From: Irpex lacteus
Taxonomy: Eukaryota; Basidiomycota; Agaricomycetes; Polyporales; Irpicaceae
DNA length: 64,000 nt
NCBI GenBank assembly: GCA_001986395.2
Contig: MQVO02000067.1
Span: forward strand, 1-64,000
Direction: 5' to 3'
Under the pieces are notes generated by a model. The model was given only the letters and a program-made list of their open reading frames with translations, did not search any database and was not told where the DNA came from. Made by a program: the position numbers and the translations under genes. Shown one piece after another: positions 11,606 to 24,984 of this stretch (within the stretch, counting starts at the first letter, position 1; every line of letters starts with the position of its first letter).

Positions 11606-14600
11606 CTTGATTCGAGTGTACTCCGACAAAAATCAAATAACCAGGTGAAGTACGGGTGCAGTGAAACACGACGGGGCGGGAAAGAGAATGAAGGTAGGGG
11701 ATGGGGTGAAACGAATGAAGGGAGAGTGAAGAGAGGACAGAGGGACGTTGGCGAGGTTCAGCACAACCGAGCCAACTGGGGAACACCTCCCCTCGTGTCG
11801 TCCGGGTATTTGACTGAACACGGTGATCCCAAGCGAGACATGTCGATTTTCTATTTCCAGACCCTCTGTTCTCGTGTTAGGCAATTGCCGCTGTACAGGC
11901 TTGGGTTTGGCCACGATTCGTGATGCATGATGTGCGACCCTCTCGCCGCCAGGTTCCCGTGTTAAGCGTTAAGCGGTGTCGCTTGGGTATGAGCACGGAT
12001 GTTCTAGACGGCCACCCTATTGTAAGTTGCGCGCTTTAGCGTACATGTGCTTCTGTCAAATCCTTTCCGTAAGTTCTAAGAAGACATGGCCGTCATCCGT
12101 TATGAACAGACTGGTTCTCACTGAGAGAAGAGCTTCATCTGAGGTTTCGCAAAAGCATTCGAATCGATATTCTGTGATTTTAGGAGCTTGGAAAATCGGT
12201 TTCGCCACGCCGCCTGTTTGCATCACTGCCTTCTTTGCGTGAAGAGAAGCTGGAGAATTCGAGGCCGGGAGCGCGGTGTAGATCCCCGCGTCCTGTAAAT
12301 TGCCTTAATGGAGATGAAGGTTCGCTGTGGCCCTGATGCACAGTCCATCTCCGACCTCCAGCAAGTTTCAGAACTCGAATTGGTGGAAATTCTCCTTACC
12401 ACTATATCAGACCTGAATATTGGAGAAGAGGCGCTCCGGGTTAACTTCCATAAGCCTAGTGTTGAACTGACAGTCGTACTGTACCTTTCTCCCTCTTTTT
12501 TCAACGCCTCATGTGCTTGAATCCACCCTTTCTGCTCGGCGGGTGACGCGGTGACGAGAGGTCGAGGAAAAGCGCTGTCGGCAAACAACAAACGCGTTGA
12601 CTTTCGCCAAATTGGATCTGATCGGACATCCCAACATCGAGATCGAAATAAATGAGGCCATCAATCCGCTGGACGGCAGTAAACGCCGAGGCACTGCGTA
12701 TTTGCCAATATTTTCTCACGAAGAAAATGTAAAGAAAGGAGAGGGAGTAAGGATGCCTTTGACATCACCTTTTTCCGAAGAGAAAATCACGTCTTTTCCT
12801 TTCGCTTTCCCATACATTTTCCCTAGATTCCCTTTGTTCCCTTTGTTCGTTTCATTCCTTTTCGCAGACCTTTGTGCACAGAAAAAAGGTGATAAGAAAG
12901 GCAGCATTTGGCACTTCATTTTCGCTACAGTTTCTCAGGGATAAAATTATGGCAGATACGCAGTGAGGAAGGGAAGGGTGAGCAAATACCAACAAATATG
13001 GGCCGCTTTCTTGAGTGTGGCCATGATCATGCGCTCTTCGATATCCTACTTCCGTCTGTTGCTGAACACTAGAAGACGGAAACTGATTCATTCATAAGCT
13101 CGAAGTCTGAAATATATCAGCCGTTGGACGTACTCTGCTCGAGTTATCCGGACTGGGGCACTAGCACCAATTGTAAGATAGTAAGAAACCTTCTCCTCTT
13201 TCGTTTGTCAGGTTAAAGCGGATATTCAAGCAATCTAACATAGAAGAACGTAGTATCGACCAAAGAGTCTCGGTACGTCGCACCTTGTGCTCTTCTGGCC
13301 TTTGCTCATCTCGCCGACCTCGATACTATAGCTCCAGCCGTTTTGTTAGGTGCCACCAGCCATTGGTATTGACATCTGCACTCGACGCCGTCACCGTCAA
13401 TTCATACTATCCCGCCCACAACAACGAATTCGTCCACTTAGTACACCAGCAACCTTCGAATTACGCACAGGGCCCCAGGCTTCCTTCAATTGCCACGCCG
13501 ATTTGCGCTCTTGATATATTGTAGAAGCCAGGGCCAGTGTTCCGCTTCATCGGGGCTTCTCATGGCAGAGAGCGCGGTACCGCTCTTCATTTGCTACGGT
13601 ATGTGTTGACCCACTCAGTACTTTAGCTTTCGTGGATAGCCATACACTTTCTGATACAGGTCTCTGATACACCTGGCAACATGTTATCTAGTCGCTGCCT
13701 ATTCGACGCTCGGAGTAGGACGCTGGATACTGGAATGTTTTCAAGCGGGCTTGAAATCCTGCGGACATCGGGGGCGTTCGAATCTTCGTGTTACTTCTCT
13801 TCTCTCTGCTCACCTTCAACATCTTCGAATCCACGAAGTTCTCTCGCACGTTACTTTCCGAGCTTCTGCAGTCTACTGAACACCACTCGGAACCGCACAG
13901 GACCGATGAACCACTGCTCGATTGCAGCTGCCGCACCAACCCCGCCGGATGTACGGCCGACTTCGAGAGGCCCATTTCCGTCGCCCGACAAGCATATTAA
14001 CCGTACAAGTGCATTATCAAAGCGGTGTTCTTCCCTTCGACGTCGCGCACGACGTCCTTCAAAAACCACCCTGAATCCAACTCAACGTTGGCCCGACCAA
14101 TCAAAAGCTGGTTTGCGTGCTCAGCCATTTTTAGCAAATGAACCCCTCAAGATAGAAACAAGATAATTTTTGTGTCCGAGGTCTTATGGCATGGGCCGAC
14201 ACGTGCTATTTTGGGCGACCCTGGCGAAGATGACCTCGCGACCTCCACCGCGAGCTGTACCTTCCGACTTATGATCAGGCTCAACAACGAGAGTATATAT
14301 ACACTTGACAACAGTCACCAGTCGATGTCTAGGCCTTTATTGCTGCGATGAGGGTGACATTTCTGGTGTCCGATTGGAGAAAGACCAAGTGAAATGAATT
14401 CCCTGGGCTATAGGCGCTAGCTACTCTCCGAGAGCGTGGGAAGTTCTCAGGAAGACGGAGACGTGTCATGCACAACATGGATCCCGATCCTCAGAGTGGT
14501 AGCTACGATTTGACTTTGGCGTCATGTCTTTTGTTCCCGAGTGCGCACCGTTGTTTTCATTTCTTCTGGGAATATACTCATAATACTGTGCCACACCTCG

Positions 14601-15232
14601 CCAGATATGAAAACGTGCCGTTATTTCGCGGCGGCGTCCGATCCTAGGCTGGGCGTATCAGGAGCTGGAGCCTTCAGAGAAGCCGTTACGTAGCGGACGC
14701 TCGTTTTGGACGCCCTGGTGGTGTGCGAAAAAAGTTGCTGAGAAGACCTGTCACTTCACGTCCAGGGGCGATTGTCGCCCGGAGGCTTGCTTCTTCCCTC
14801 TCCCGTTTCAAAGCGATTTGCAGCAAGACATCCACCATTTTCACGCACTCTGCTCGCGCTATGTGAGACAAATCACTCACAGATGTGCCATAAGATGGAC
14901 GGAGGCGAACACTAGCGTGACAATCGTTCATGCCAAGGCATATTGAGTGGCCTGTGGCGGACGCTGAATCTGGTTTTTCGCCCTAAAAGGCAAAAGTAGC
15001 GCTGCTCCCCAACATGTGGGTGGTGCCTTCTTCTTAACCTTCGAGAAAATCATTTCATAACAGATCCTCTTCTGAAGTCGTCCAGCGTCTTATATACGTC
15101 GTCGCCTCCCGTCCCAGTCGCCCCTTCCCCTCCTCCTTTCCTCCCCACCCCGTTTCGCTCGTTGTCGGCTGTATCGTTTGTTCATCTTGAAAAGCACCCG
15201 TTTATTCGTGTACGCTCAGCACATAGGACACG
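11606..15232. other. 3.6-kb divergent intergenic region
   Basis: This separates the two divergent membrane-protein paralogs and must hold both promoters. TATA-like stretches occur near 14293 (GAGTATATATACAC) and 15090 (CTTATATACG), the latter about 140 bp before the plus gene. Open frames of up to 161 codons occur on both strands (for example 13681-14166 plus), but none shows a recognisable motif or spliced continuation. Confidence 0.35.
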
Positions 15233-16953
15233 ATGGTCGATTGGCAGTCACAAACGGAGATAATTCACGACAGCGGTAAGTCCCCGCTAGTCAAGTCGCC
15301 GGATGCAAAAGCTAAACTGTGCTTTTTTTTCCCATTTCATCAGAGGCGTTTAGTCGCCTCATGCACGCTCTGCTGGGGTTGTACATGTAAGCAGACCCTG
15401 TGTACTTGGATGGATGGAAGCGTCGGCTGTGTTAACAATGCTTTTCCAGATGGGAGTTCGCGACGTCGCTCGACTTTGATTGGGACTTTATCGTGGGCAG
15501 GAAAAAGTTCAAGTGGCCAATGGTACTTGCAAAGACTGACAATAACGTGAATCTAATGCTGATTGCGCGTACGTATAGATCTTTTACTTTGCGAATCGCT
15601 ATTTCCTGTTGTTCGCTCTCATAGGAATGTAAGTAATCCTGCTACCATGCGCGCCTATTTGTTTGACGTATCTTCTACTAATAGAGCGATTGCACTGAAT
15701 GTTACGACGTATGTCCCAAGCACCGGATTTTTTCTGATGTAAACGGCAACTGACATCTGACTTCCATAGACCGGTCAACTGTCAGGCACTGTACACGTAC
15801 AATCAGGTGAGATACTTGATTTCCAGATCTCCGGCCTTTGTAATTGACGGATATACCAGGTCTTTGGAAATGCTGCTATCGGATTAGCGAGTATCAACCT
15901 GTCCTTGCGCACGTACGTTGGCCAATACTGCATAGCCTCGTGGTACCATAGGCTTACGAATATCTAGTATCGCGGTGTGGTCACAGAATATCTACCTCGT
16001 CGTTCCGCTAGTGGCGGTTATTCTCGGACACTGGTCTTTACTGCTTCATGGTGCGCATATATTGATCAAATTCCATGAGAATCCCTCTGAAACTCTGCCA
16101 TGCAGGTCTACTCCTCAAGGCAGAGTGGATAGACGGCCAATGCCAGATCACAAGCACCAACAACACTATTCTCGCCGCGAGTTTCATCTACTCCATGTGC
16201 TTCGACTTTACCATTCTTGTCCTCACTGCCGTCAAGCTTTCACTACCCCGTCGGAACTCTGAAAGCTCGCAGCTTGTGAAGCTCATCTTTGGAGACGGGT
16301 TGATCTTCTTTATCATCGCGTTCTTGTCGAACTTGATTGCCACGGTGAGTATCCTCTTGATTATAAGTGGGAAAGGCTAAAGTTAATTGATATCGCACCA
16401 GATTTTCATGTTATTGAACCTCAACCCAGTAATGTCGATTATTGCAAACGTGCCCGCTGCGATTAGCTCGACTGTACGCGGTTCTCTCTTCACTAGCTTG
16501 TAATTGCCCTCACGCATCTATCTCGTGTGATATAGATTGTCGCGTGCCGCGCAGTCCGTCGCCTCACCAACTACACTTCCCAGGGTGCTGAAGTCTTCGG
16601 GTATGTCTCATACCTTTTCTCTTTGGCGTGTGTTCGCTAAAGCCACGGTTTTCCCTCATTGTTTCCCTTCTATCTTTAGCACGACCTCCACTTCCCTCGC
16701 CTTCCGCAGTCGTCGCAGTCGGGGTGTGCCCTCGGTATCGCTCAACGAAAAGAGGGCAGATGGCGTACACGTGCAGATGGAAACTTTTGCGTCTGTTACA
16801 GAAGCCCCGTCGAACTCCACCTTGGTACAGCTCGGCATAGATGGTGGTGATGATTCGATGAAGCCCAGCCCAACGGAAACGTATGCGGGGGACGACAGGC
16901 CCTTCAAGGGGTCGAGCATGAAGGAGGACGATGAATACTTCAGTGTCGCTTAG
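15233..16953 (+). CDS. multi-pass membrane protein, Agaricomycete family, copy 2
   Basis: This is a divergent paralog of the gene at 9904-11605. The start at 15233 is MVDWQSQTEIIHDS. Exons joined by eye read FSRLMHALLGLY, WEFATSLDFDWDF, GRKKFKWPM, IFYFANRYFLLFALIG, IAIALNVTT, NCQALYTYNQ, NAAIGLASINLSLRT, LGHWSLLLHG, LLLKAEWIDGQC, LAASFIYSMCFDF, IFGDGLIFFIIAFLSNLIAT, LLNLNPVMSIIANVPAA and VACRAVRRLTNYTSQ. The polar tail ends DDEYFSVA at 16953. It has roughly ten introns in 1.7 kb. Topology suggests about seven transmembrane helices. Function, ligand and partner are unknown. Confidence 0.8.
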
Positions 16954-17794
16954 GCTCGACATGTAAGTCAGAGATCGCACCCTGAAGCTACGAGGCCGAT
17001 TCGCGGAGCGGGTTGGAGAGGTTCGTAGTGTCGTGGTCAGGTTTTTATTCTTCATATTGTGTTGTTGTTTGTTGTCTCTTATATCGCGCCGTCTCACCAT
17101 CATTGTTTCTTGTCCTCCTACCCGCGTACACACCTCCACCCGATCTGTTTCGTTCCCGTTCATTCCTTCGTAGTCGCTCTCTCTTACACTCGCTCTTTGT
17201 CTTTGGAATTTTTGGAATTGTCTGGATGTAAAAGTAAAACAAATATGTGCACTCGTGGAATAGATACCTTTGTAACATTAGAGGTTGCCGCGCCCGCTCT
17301 TGCGCAGTGTGATTATCTTTAGACTCAGGTTAGTGGAATCTTTGACATGAGTGCGGTGCGGATAACCAGTGCATCGATAACGTTCTTGGATAGCCCCCAA
17401 GGCCTGATCAACGCCTTGATCGTAGATCAAAGAGTTTCAACTGAGTATTGACAGTATCTTCAAGGAGAATGACAGTCATCGGCACAGCATGGTTCGTAGG
17501 ATTAGCCTTGCGACGTTTGGTAGCATGTCATCAGTGGCTTACTTGAAATGTCTGTACAACGTGAAGCTGGCGACTTGTCCTGAGCTATGCTCAAGCTCTG
17601 TACTTATTTATATTCAGGTCCCAAGTTACTTATAGCGTCTAACCTTGATAATGAGACGATCGGCGGGATTTCCATGAGTGGCAAACGTCGGGATGTGTAG
17701 TAGTCCGGGAGAGACGGGCCGGTGCGTAAGATTTCCATATTGGTAGGGTCGAGTTGGATCCGTCTGCAGTCTCCGTGAGCAGCAACGGACTGCC
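16954..17794. other. intergenic, membrane protein to LIM gene
   Basis: These 840 bp in tandem orientation hold the 3' end of the membrane protein transcript and the LIM gene promoter. The pyrimidine-rich stretch at 17090-17210 fits an untranslated region. I see no supported gene. Confidence 0.3.
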
Positions 17795-20700
17795 ATGTCG
17801 CAAGCACACTCGCCCATTCCTGCCAACCCACCTCAAGATTACAGCGGGTATCAATATCGCACTGTGCTGCCACAGCCTTCCTCGCCGTCATACAATCAGT
17901 CAAATCCTAGTCCAATACAGCCTTCAACACATTACTATGATCCTCAGCATCAACCTAATCCTGCTTATAACCCTTCGCATCCACAGTACTATACTCATTC
18001 TCCCCAGCAGCAGCAACCATTGAATACACCTATAGCACAGTCTCCGTTTGCTCCCAGTCCTGCGTCGTCCTTTGCACCACGATCGCCCATGTCCGTCGCG
18101 GTCTCACAACAGGCTCAGTTTCAACCCACCAATGGCTACCACGCGGTTGCACATGGAATACAAGCACCAGCATCTGTGCCTCCGATGCAACAGAACTCGA
18201 CATTCAGCCAAAGCCCGTTTCACCCATCCCGACGACCTCTACCCACACCAAGCGGTTTTCAGCAGGGTCCAAGTCCTGCTGGTGTGGCTCGTCCGTTCAC
18301 CCAGCCACCGCTGTCCAGACGTCCCTTGCCGCAACCACAGGCATCACCCTCTGCTCCCAATAGCCCGTTTAGACACCGTCCTTCGTCTTCCGTAGCCGAC
18401 CACAACTCGGCTTCGGGCTTCTCTACGAGGTCCGTCGCGAATAACGTCTCCCTAAGCTAATTACTAACTCGCATTCCCAGACCTCTGCCCACTCCAATAT
18501 CCCGTTCGTCCAAAAGCTTGGATCTCACGCACAGTGGCCTTCCCGCACCCAGCTTCCAACCATCACCCCTCCATCCCAATGCCCATCATAACTTACCCGA
18601 TCTGCCAGAGAAACCAGACGGGCTGCCTCTTACATCTTCCCAGATACACCGGACTCCCACAAGTGCGCGGCCGCTTCCGCTACCACAACGCGCTCATGCA
18701 TCTCCATCGGTATCACCATCGGCCTCACCACCAAAGATCGCGCGTACGATCTCAACGGAAGAGGGATCGCGGATTGGAACTGCGTCGCCATTTCGGAATC
18801 GTTCGAGGACACTTCCTCATGCTCTTCCACCACCCACAGGTGCTCTACCGCATCGGCCAGATTCTGTGCTCCCGCCTCCCAGGTTTCCACCGAATGCGAA
18901 CTATGCCGCTGCACCTCAACGTTCGGGATCGTCTGTCAGTTCGGAGAGTGAGGATATGTATGACAACCCCTTGCTAAGACGGCCTCAGCAGCAACAGCAA
19001 CAACAGTATGCGTCTCCCGCGAGGACTCCAGAGAGAACACCTAGTCCGCTGCCCCCGACACAATCGAGGTTTATTGAACGATCACCCGAACGAGGTCGGC
19101 AAGTGCAGCAGAGTACTGGGAACCCTAATCAACCCCCGACAAGGACGCGTCGGCTGTCTCTTGTTTCTCGCATGGCGGAGATGTCATTGATAGAAGCTGC
19201 TGCAAGCTCAGCTGGAGCTCGTAAGGAGCTTCCGAATACTCCTCCTAACGGCAACAACTCGAGCCCTCCGAAACCTCATCCTATGGCACCTCTCAGTCGG
19301 GGCACAGTGTCTCAACAGTCTCAACCACGATGGCCTTCCGACCTGCCACCTCTTCCTCGGGCTCCTCAATCAGAACCTGGTGAACAACGTATGGGCTCAA
19401 GACAGGTTTCACCAGCGCGTTCTCAACCTCCACAACATCCGATGATACAGCAAGCTCCCCCTGCTGCTAGTGCGCGGTCACAATTCTTGCAGTACCAGCG
19501 TGGCCGGAGTGAAGGTGGCTCGCAACAGTTCCCTCCTCCACCGACTCATCCAGAATCGCCTACAAAGAGGGAGTTCTTCCCCTCTAGCTCCTCCAGGGAC
19601 CCGTCGCCAAATCGTAGTGTTTACTCCGGCCAAAGTCACCAAAGCCAGATTCAGGGCAATGGTCCACCGGCTTTGCCACCACGAAACAACACGAATACTT
19701 CCTCCTCCAATGCTTCCAATAACTCCAATTACACAACGACCTACGGCAATAGCAGTGCCGTGAGCCTCAGTAACCCTAGCTCGCCTACAAGGCCACGCTT
19801 TACCCGTCAAGCACCCGTCCGTGAACCTATCCTTCCCGCCCCTCGTGCACAGAGAATGATACCGAACCTCGAGGACGCTCCTCCGCCATCGTTACGAAGA
19901 TCACCTTCACCTGCTCCCGCTCCACAACCTGCGCCGTCAACGCGATCGTCTGGAATGACCAACATGGCAAGTAACAGTAACAGACGGTCGTACCAACAAC
20001 ATCAGGCGGCACCTTCCCTGCCAAATATCCGTACAGAGAACATGGGCTCGGGTATGGGTTCACCGACGAAGATGGCGGTGGTTTCGCCTCCCGGTATGAC
20101 TCCCAAGTCTGCAGACTCTGCGTTCTCATTGTCAGCTTTCCCTGCGCCTCCTACTCGCCAGGTGAACTCGAACTTTGCGTTCCCAATGGCGTCGGGTCCA
20201 GGCGCAAGTGGACCAGGAGGATCGAACATGCGCATGCATTCACGGAATGTGTCTTTCCCTGCAAGTCCAGACGAAGAGGACGACGGGGGGTACACGAGTG
20301 GGCCTAGTATCAGCGTCTCGGGGCCTCCAACGCCTCACACGCACCCTCACAACAGTCCCAACAGCGGCGGTGTCCCACAAATATCCATCCAAGGAATGGA
20401 CGACGACAACGACCAACACATGCAGATGCCCGTCATCTCCGTCGGAGGGCCCGAAGAAGCGACCGACCCGACGCAGCTGCGCAAGATCCGACAGCGCGAC
20501 TTGGGTCCTCTGCCGCGGGAGCGCAGCAAAGGGGGGATGTGCTGTGGTGGGTGTGGGAACGCTGTGATCGGGCGGGCGGTGCATACGACGGACGCGAGTT
20601 GGCATCCGGGGTGTTTGAAGTGTACGGCGTGTGGGGAGCTGTTGGTTGATTTGGCGGTGTGTGAGTATGAGGGGAGGCCGTATTGTTCGTTGGATTATTA

Positions 20701-21310
20701 CGAGGTGAGGGTTTCTCCCTTTTCTTGCCGTTTGCGATTCGGTGGTGGATAGCAATGCTAATGCAGTGCGTTGTCGTTTGTAGAACTTCGCACCGCGTTG
20801 TCACCACTGCCAAACCGCCATCGCCGACCCCAACTACGTCACGCTCAAAGACGAACAACTCGGCGAACGCACCTACCACGAACAGCATTTCTTCTGCGCC
20901 GAATGCGGAGACCCGTTCCTCCCTCCGTCGTCCCAGCCGCGCAACCGCAGTTTCGAGGGCGACGGGCCGTTCGAGGCGGACGAAGGGATCAAGTTCATCG
21001 TGCACAACTTCCATGCGTATTGTGAGCGGTGTCATGTGAGGCTGAGGATGCCGAAGTGTAAAAACTGTAAGAAGAGCTTGAGGACGGACGACGACCAGTT
21101 GGAGTTCTTGGGGCAGAAGTATTGTCCAGAGTGTTTCGTGTGCAAGGTATGTTCTGTGCTGAAAAAGGTCTCTTGTCGTGGAGCAGATTGACTGATACTT
21201 TGTTTTTTTAGGGATGTGAGGGGCCGTTTGTGAATGGGCAGTTGTTCGTGAGGGACAACAAGCCGTTTTGTCGGAGGTGTTATGATATAATTATCAAGAG
21301 CGAGTTGTAG
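17795..21310 (+). CDS. LIM-domain protein with long Pro/Ser/Gln-rich N-terminus
   Basis: This is a probable adaptor of the paxillin-like (Pxl1-type) class, which in yeasts acts at the cytoskeleton and septum; that role is inferred. Exons are 17795-18429, 18481-20704, 20784-21146 and 21212-21310. The first 880 or so residues are disordered and rich in Pro, Ser, Gln and Asn, with poly-Gln near 18990 and several proline-rich SH3-type motifs. Three LIM zinc fingers close the protein. They begin with CCGGCGNAVIG, then FAPRCHHCQTAI, and end with CPECFVCKGCEGPF and FCRRCYDIIIKSEL. The Cys/His ligands CxxC, HxxC and CxxC are visible in each. Intron 1 uses a GTCCGT donor. Confidence 0.85.
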
Positions 21311-21831
21311 ACTCGTCGTCTCTTGATGGAACTTTTTCTCCGCGGCTGGCCGTTGACTCTTATCCGATGCAGGTGGAGAGGCAAGCACTGGCGTTGCTCT
21401 AGTTCTCCCAGCTTCAAGTTTGGAATTCGTCCCGTCCTTCTGACTCTCTTCATCCTCATGGATTTAAGCCCACATTTTAATCGACGTCTGACGGATTATT
21501 TCGTAAATCTCAAATATACCAATGTACCATGCATATTCTGTAGCAATATTTTTGTCTTTACGATTTTATGCCCTCGCCCACTTGCAATTGCCATGCTTGC
21601 CTCGTTTCCCGGTGGTGCCAAGCCGAGCGTCTATAACCCAATCCAAACACGGTCATATGACTCGCCCGCCCTGATCGCGACGCGAGTGGTTCTTCTCGTT
21701 CCCGCGCCTCTCGATCGGTTCTTCTCTGGCTCATCTCGAGACATAGGCCGGTGGATTGTATCTTGCCTCCAACACTCATCTTGTTTGTGCACGCCCTCGC
21801 TTTAGGCTCTGCATTTTCTTGCAATTCTTGA
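21311..21831. other. intergenic, LIM gene to RAD52
   Basis: These 520 bp in tandem orientation hold a 3' untranslated region followed by the RAD52 promoter. I see no further gene. Confidence 0.3.
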
Positions 21832-23933
21832 ATGGCAGGGTCGTTCAGCGGCCACCTCGTCGATTCGTTCTTGCAAGCCCAACCACCCCGCGGACCCTTT
21901 GGCCAGCCTCTACCTCTGCAAGTATCCACGTGCGGCCCAATGTCCTTTGCTCCATCAATGCATGGAGCTTTCAACAGCTTCAGCAATGCAACACAAACGT
22001 CCATGTCCGCAATGTCTTTCGTTGAGCCGTCGTTTATGGACCTCTCTGAAGAGTCGGCGAAGAAGATCGCCGCCTTGCAAGCGAAATTGGACAAGAAGCT
22101 AGGGCCAGAGTACATTTCGCAGCGTCCGGGACCCGGTGGTGGGCCCAAGCTGACGTATGCAGAGGGGTGGAAGATTATCAACCTGGCAAACGAAGTGTTT
22201 GGATTCAACGGATGGAGCTCGAACGTGGTTAGCCTTACGACGGATTTTATCGACCAGAATGAGCAGAGTCAGCGGTATACTGTCGGTGTGACTGCTATCG
22301 TAAGAGTGACGTTGAGAGATGGCGTATTCCATGAGGATGTCGGCTATGGTATGCTGGAGAATTCGAAGAGCAAAGGTGGTGCTTTAGATAAGGTGCGTTG
22401 GCTGTCTGTTCCTTGCTTCACAATATACTGACTCCGTGCATGCCTTGTCAGTGCAAGAAAGAGGCTGTGACCGACGCGATTAAGCGTGCTCTCAGAAATT
22501 TTGGAAATCTACTGGGTAACTGTCTGTACGATAAGCAGTACGCCCAAGAGGTTGTCAAGATCAAGGTTCCTCCTGTGAGTGATCGCAAAATACCGCATAT
22601 ATGCGTCGTGATTCGCTTGTTCGGTGATTAAATGCGCCACAACAGCCAAAATTCGACAAGGATAATCTCCATCGACGACCGGAATTCGAGGAACGCAAGC
22701 CAGATATCAACGCCCTTAATTCTGCCCAGGCTGGCCCATCCCATAGTGTCGCTGGTCCATCTGGGTCTACCTCCAAGCCAGAACAAGCCACTACAGCCAA
22801 CAACGCCCCTCGACAACAAGCCTCGAAGCCTCCTTCCTCCGTTCCACCACATATGCGTGCAGCAAACACCATGAACCCTTCAACAAATTACTCAGGAAAG
22901 GGCAAGTCTCCAATGGGCCTCGCCGAATATACAACACCAGCACGTTCTAACAATATGCCACCCCCGAAACTCGGACTTGTCACACCAGAGCAAACTCCCG
23001 CTCATCCCGCTCCTGCTCAGAGAACTAATACATCAGCGAACTCTGGTGTCGTCTATAAACAACCTGCACCTCCGAAGCCGCCTCCGCCTCCTCTCCGATC
23101 TGCATCTACCGCAGTGCCGTCGAAGCAAGCCGAATCTCGCCCTCCAATCAAGTCCGAATTAACCTCCGCCGTCGATTCCAGCATCGAAGCAGACGTCGAT
23201 CCCCTATTACGGACCGAATCAATAGAAGAGTACGGCCTCAACTCTGACGACGACGCTTTCTTCGCCGCCGTCGATCTCGGCGAAGGCGACTCTGGGATTG
23301 GCGGGCACATCGATTTTGACGAGGGTAGTGGTGCAGCACTGGAAGCTGAGGCGTCGTTGGAACAGGAGCCGGAATTGTCTCCGCTTGATGCGGTTAGACC
23401 GCCTGCTCGATTTAATCCGAGGCCGCAGCAGCAGCAGGCTGTCCAGCAAGGACAGCAGCGCATACAGGGTGGTGCGCAGGACAGAGGTTCTGTGGCACAG
23501 TCGAATGCGCCGGCCGGGCAGAACTCTACTAGTAGTCGGGCGGTGAATCCTAATAGGACGCAGTCGATGGGTGGATTCCATTTCCCACCAGGCTATGTGA
23601 GTGTTCATTTATCCTTCTCCTTCTCCTTTGTCTGTCCATATGCATATACTCATAAAGGTCCTAGAATTCTAAACCAGCGCACGCATCTTCATCTGTCGCA
23701 GGGGCGAAACGCACCGCCGACCATACCTCGTAAGTCGTACTAATATCCACAGATCGCTTCCCTTACTTACTTCAGCTAATTCGTGTGGTAGGAACTCAAA
23801 TTTCCGACGTCCTGTACAAGGCATGGGGTTGTCTCACCAACCTCAGCCCGGTATTAATCCCAATGGCAAGCGCGAGCCGCTTGCGCAACTCGATATCGGT
23901 GAGGGCGGTGATCCAAAGCGAATGAGGCGGTAG
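21832..23933 (+). CDS. RAD52: DNA repair and recombination protein Rad52/Rad22
   Basis: Rad52 mediates Rad51 loading and single-strand annealing in homologous recombination in the nucleus. The start is at 21832. The N-terminal annealing domain carries family motifs: [83 protein letters not shown] and GNCLYDK. Exons are 21832-22392, 22452-22574, 22646-23596, a short one near 23702-23729, and a last exon ending at 23933 in GGDPKRMRR. The middle is Pro/Ser-rich, and the C-terminus should bind Rad51/RPA, as is known for the family. The junction into the last exon is one base out of frame with the most protein-like reading ([12 protein letters not shown]), so the very end is uncertain. Confidence 0.93.
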
Positions 23934-24984
23934 CTTTCGATCGCAGATGTCGATGACTGCAATTATTCGTGCCATTTGTCTTTTTCATCCATCCACACTT
24001 TACGCTCTCGTTTGGATTTGCCCTGCTATCCTTGCATTCTTATTCCACTTATACCAAGACGTCCGTCGCGCACACAGCCCTCTGCATTGCCAAGCATTGT
24101 ATTCTAGCAGCACTTTTGCATGGAACCTACCATCATTCGATTATCTGTATTCCTGTCCAAAATCTTATTCGGCCTGATGTCGAACGTCGCGCACTCTTCG
24201 AGACTTCAACGCCAGTGACTACGCCCAATGTCTATTCACCGAACCTCACTCCCCCCCTAGTCATTCCGCACACATCATAGGCTGTTTACAATCAGAAGAC
24301 GGAAAGTGTGAAAATGTCACTGACAGCTTGGATATGTCAGTATCGTGGACGTTTATGCCGTATTGCCATCCTGCGAGCCAATCACTGATACAATGTCTCC
24401 TATATAGTGTGGCGGTGCAGCGGTGAGTTTACCGGTACTATATTCTGACGTTGTTGACACGGGCCTGTATCTCCACTCCCACGTTCAGGAAGGGGTATGA
24501 ATACAGAGTGACCCTTGTGCGCATTGGTCATCGATATGGATTTCTGCAAGTAGCACGAACACGGTGCCACCTGCGGAACATGTTCTCCGTGCGTACACGC
24601 TCAGTTCACGAGCGTGGCTTACAAAGTGCTTGGTTGCTGCATTGAGACTCTGGGTTAACACGACATTCGGACGCCATGACCACGACTTTCTAAGCAATTG
24701 GGAGGTGTGAGAGGATGAACGATGTATTGCGGATTACTGATACATGCATAGCAGTGGAATGCTACTTCCGATAATTCTACAAGTGCGATGCACAATATAA
24801 ACGACCCAGTCGAATTAATAAATACTAAGTTAAATGCATATTATCTCCAGAATTTGAAAACCAATAATAAGACCAGCCCAGCAGAGAAACGACAGTAGAG
24901 AAAGTAAAGGAAATGTAAAAACCAAATATACCGCTCTAGTTATACAAAGCGAACTCTGAACAAGAAGGGAGAACTGACATTGCG
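23934..24984. other. convergent 3' intergenic region
   Basis: This 1.05-kb stretch between RAD52 (plus) and the F-box gene (minus) holds two transcript ends. Its 3' half is AT-rich (24770-24930). I see no supported gene. Confidence 0.3.

Noticed and set aside
13681..14166. 161-codon plus-strand open frame in the long intergenic region.
   Set aside because: Ser/Arg/Pro-rich composition typical of chance frames, with competing frames on the other strand and no recognisable domain.
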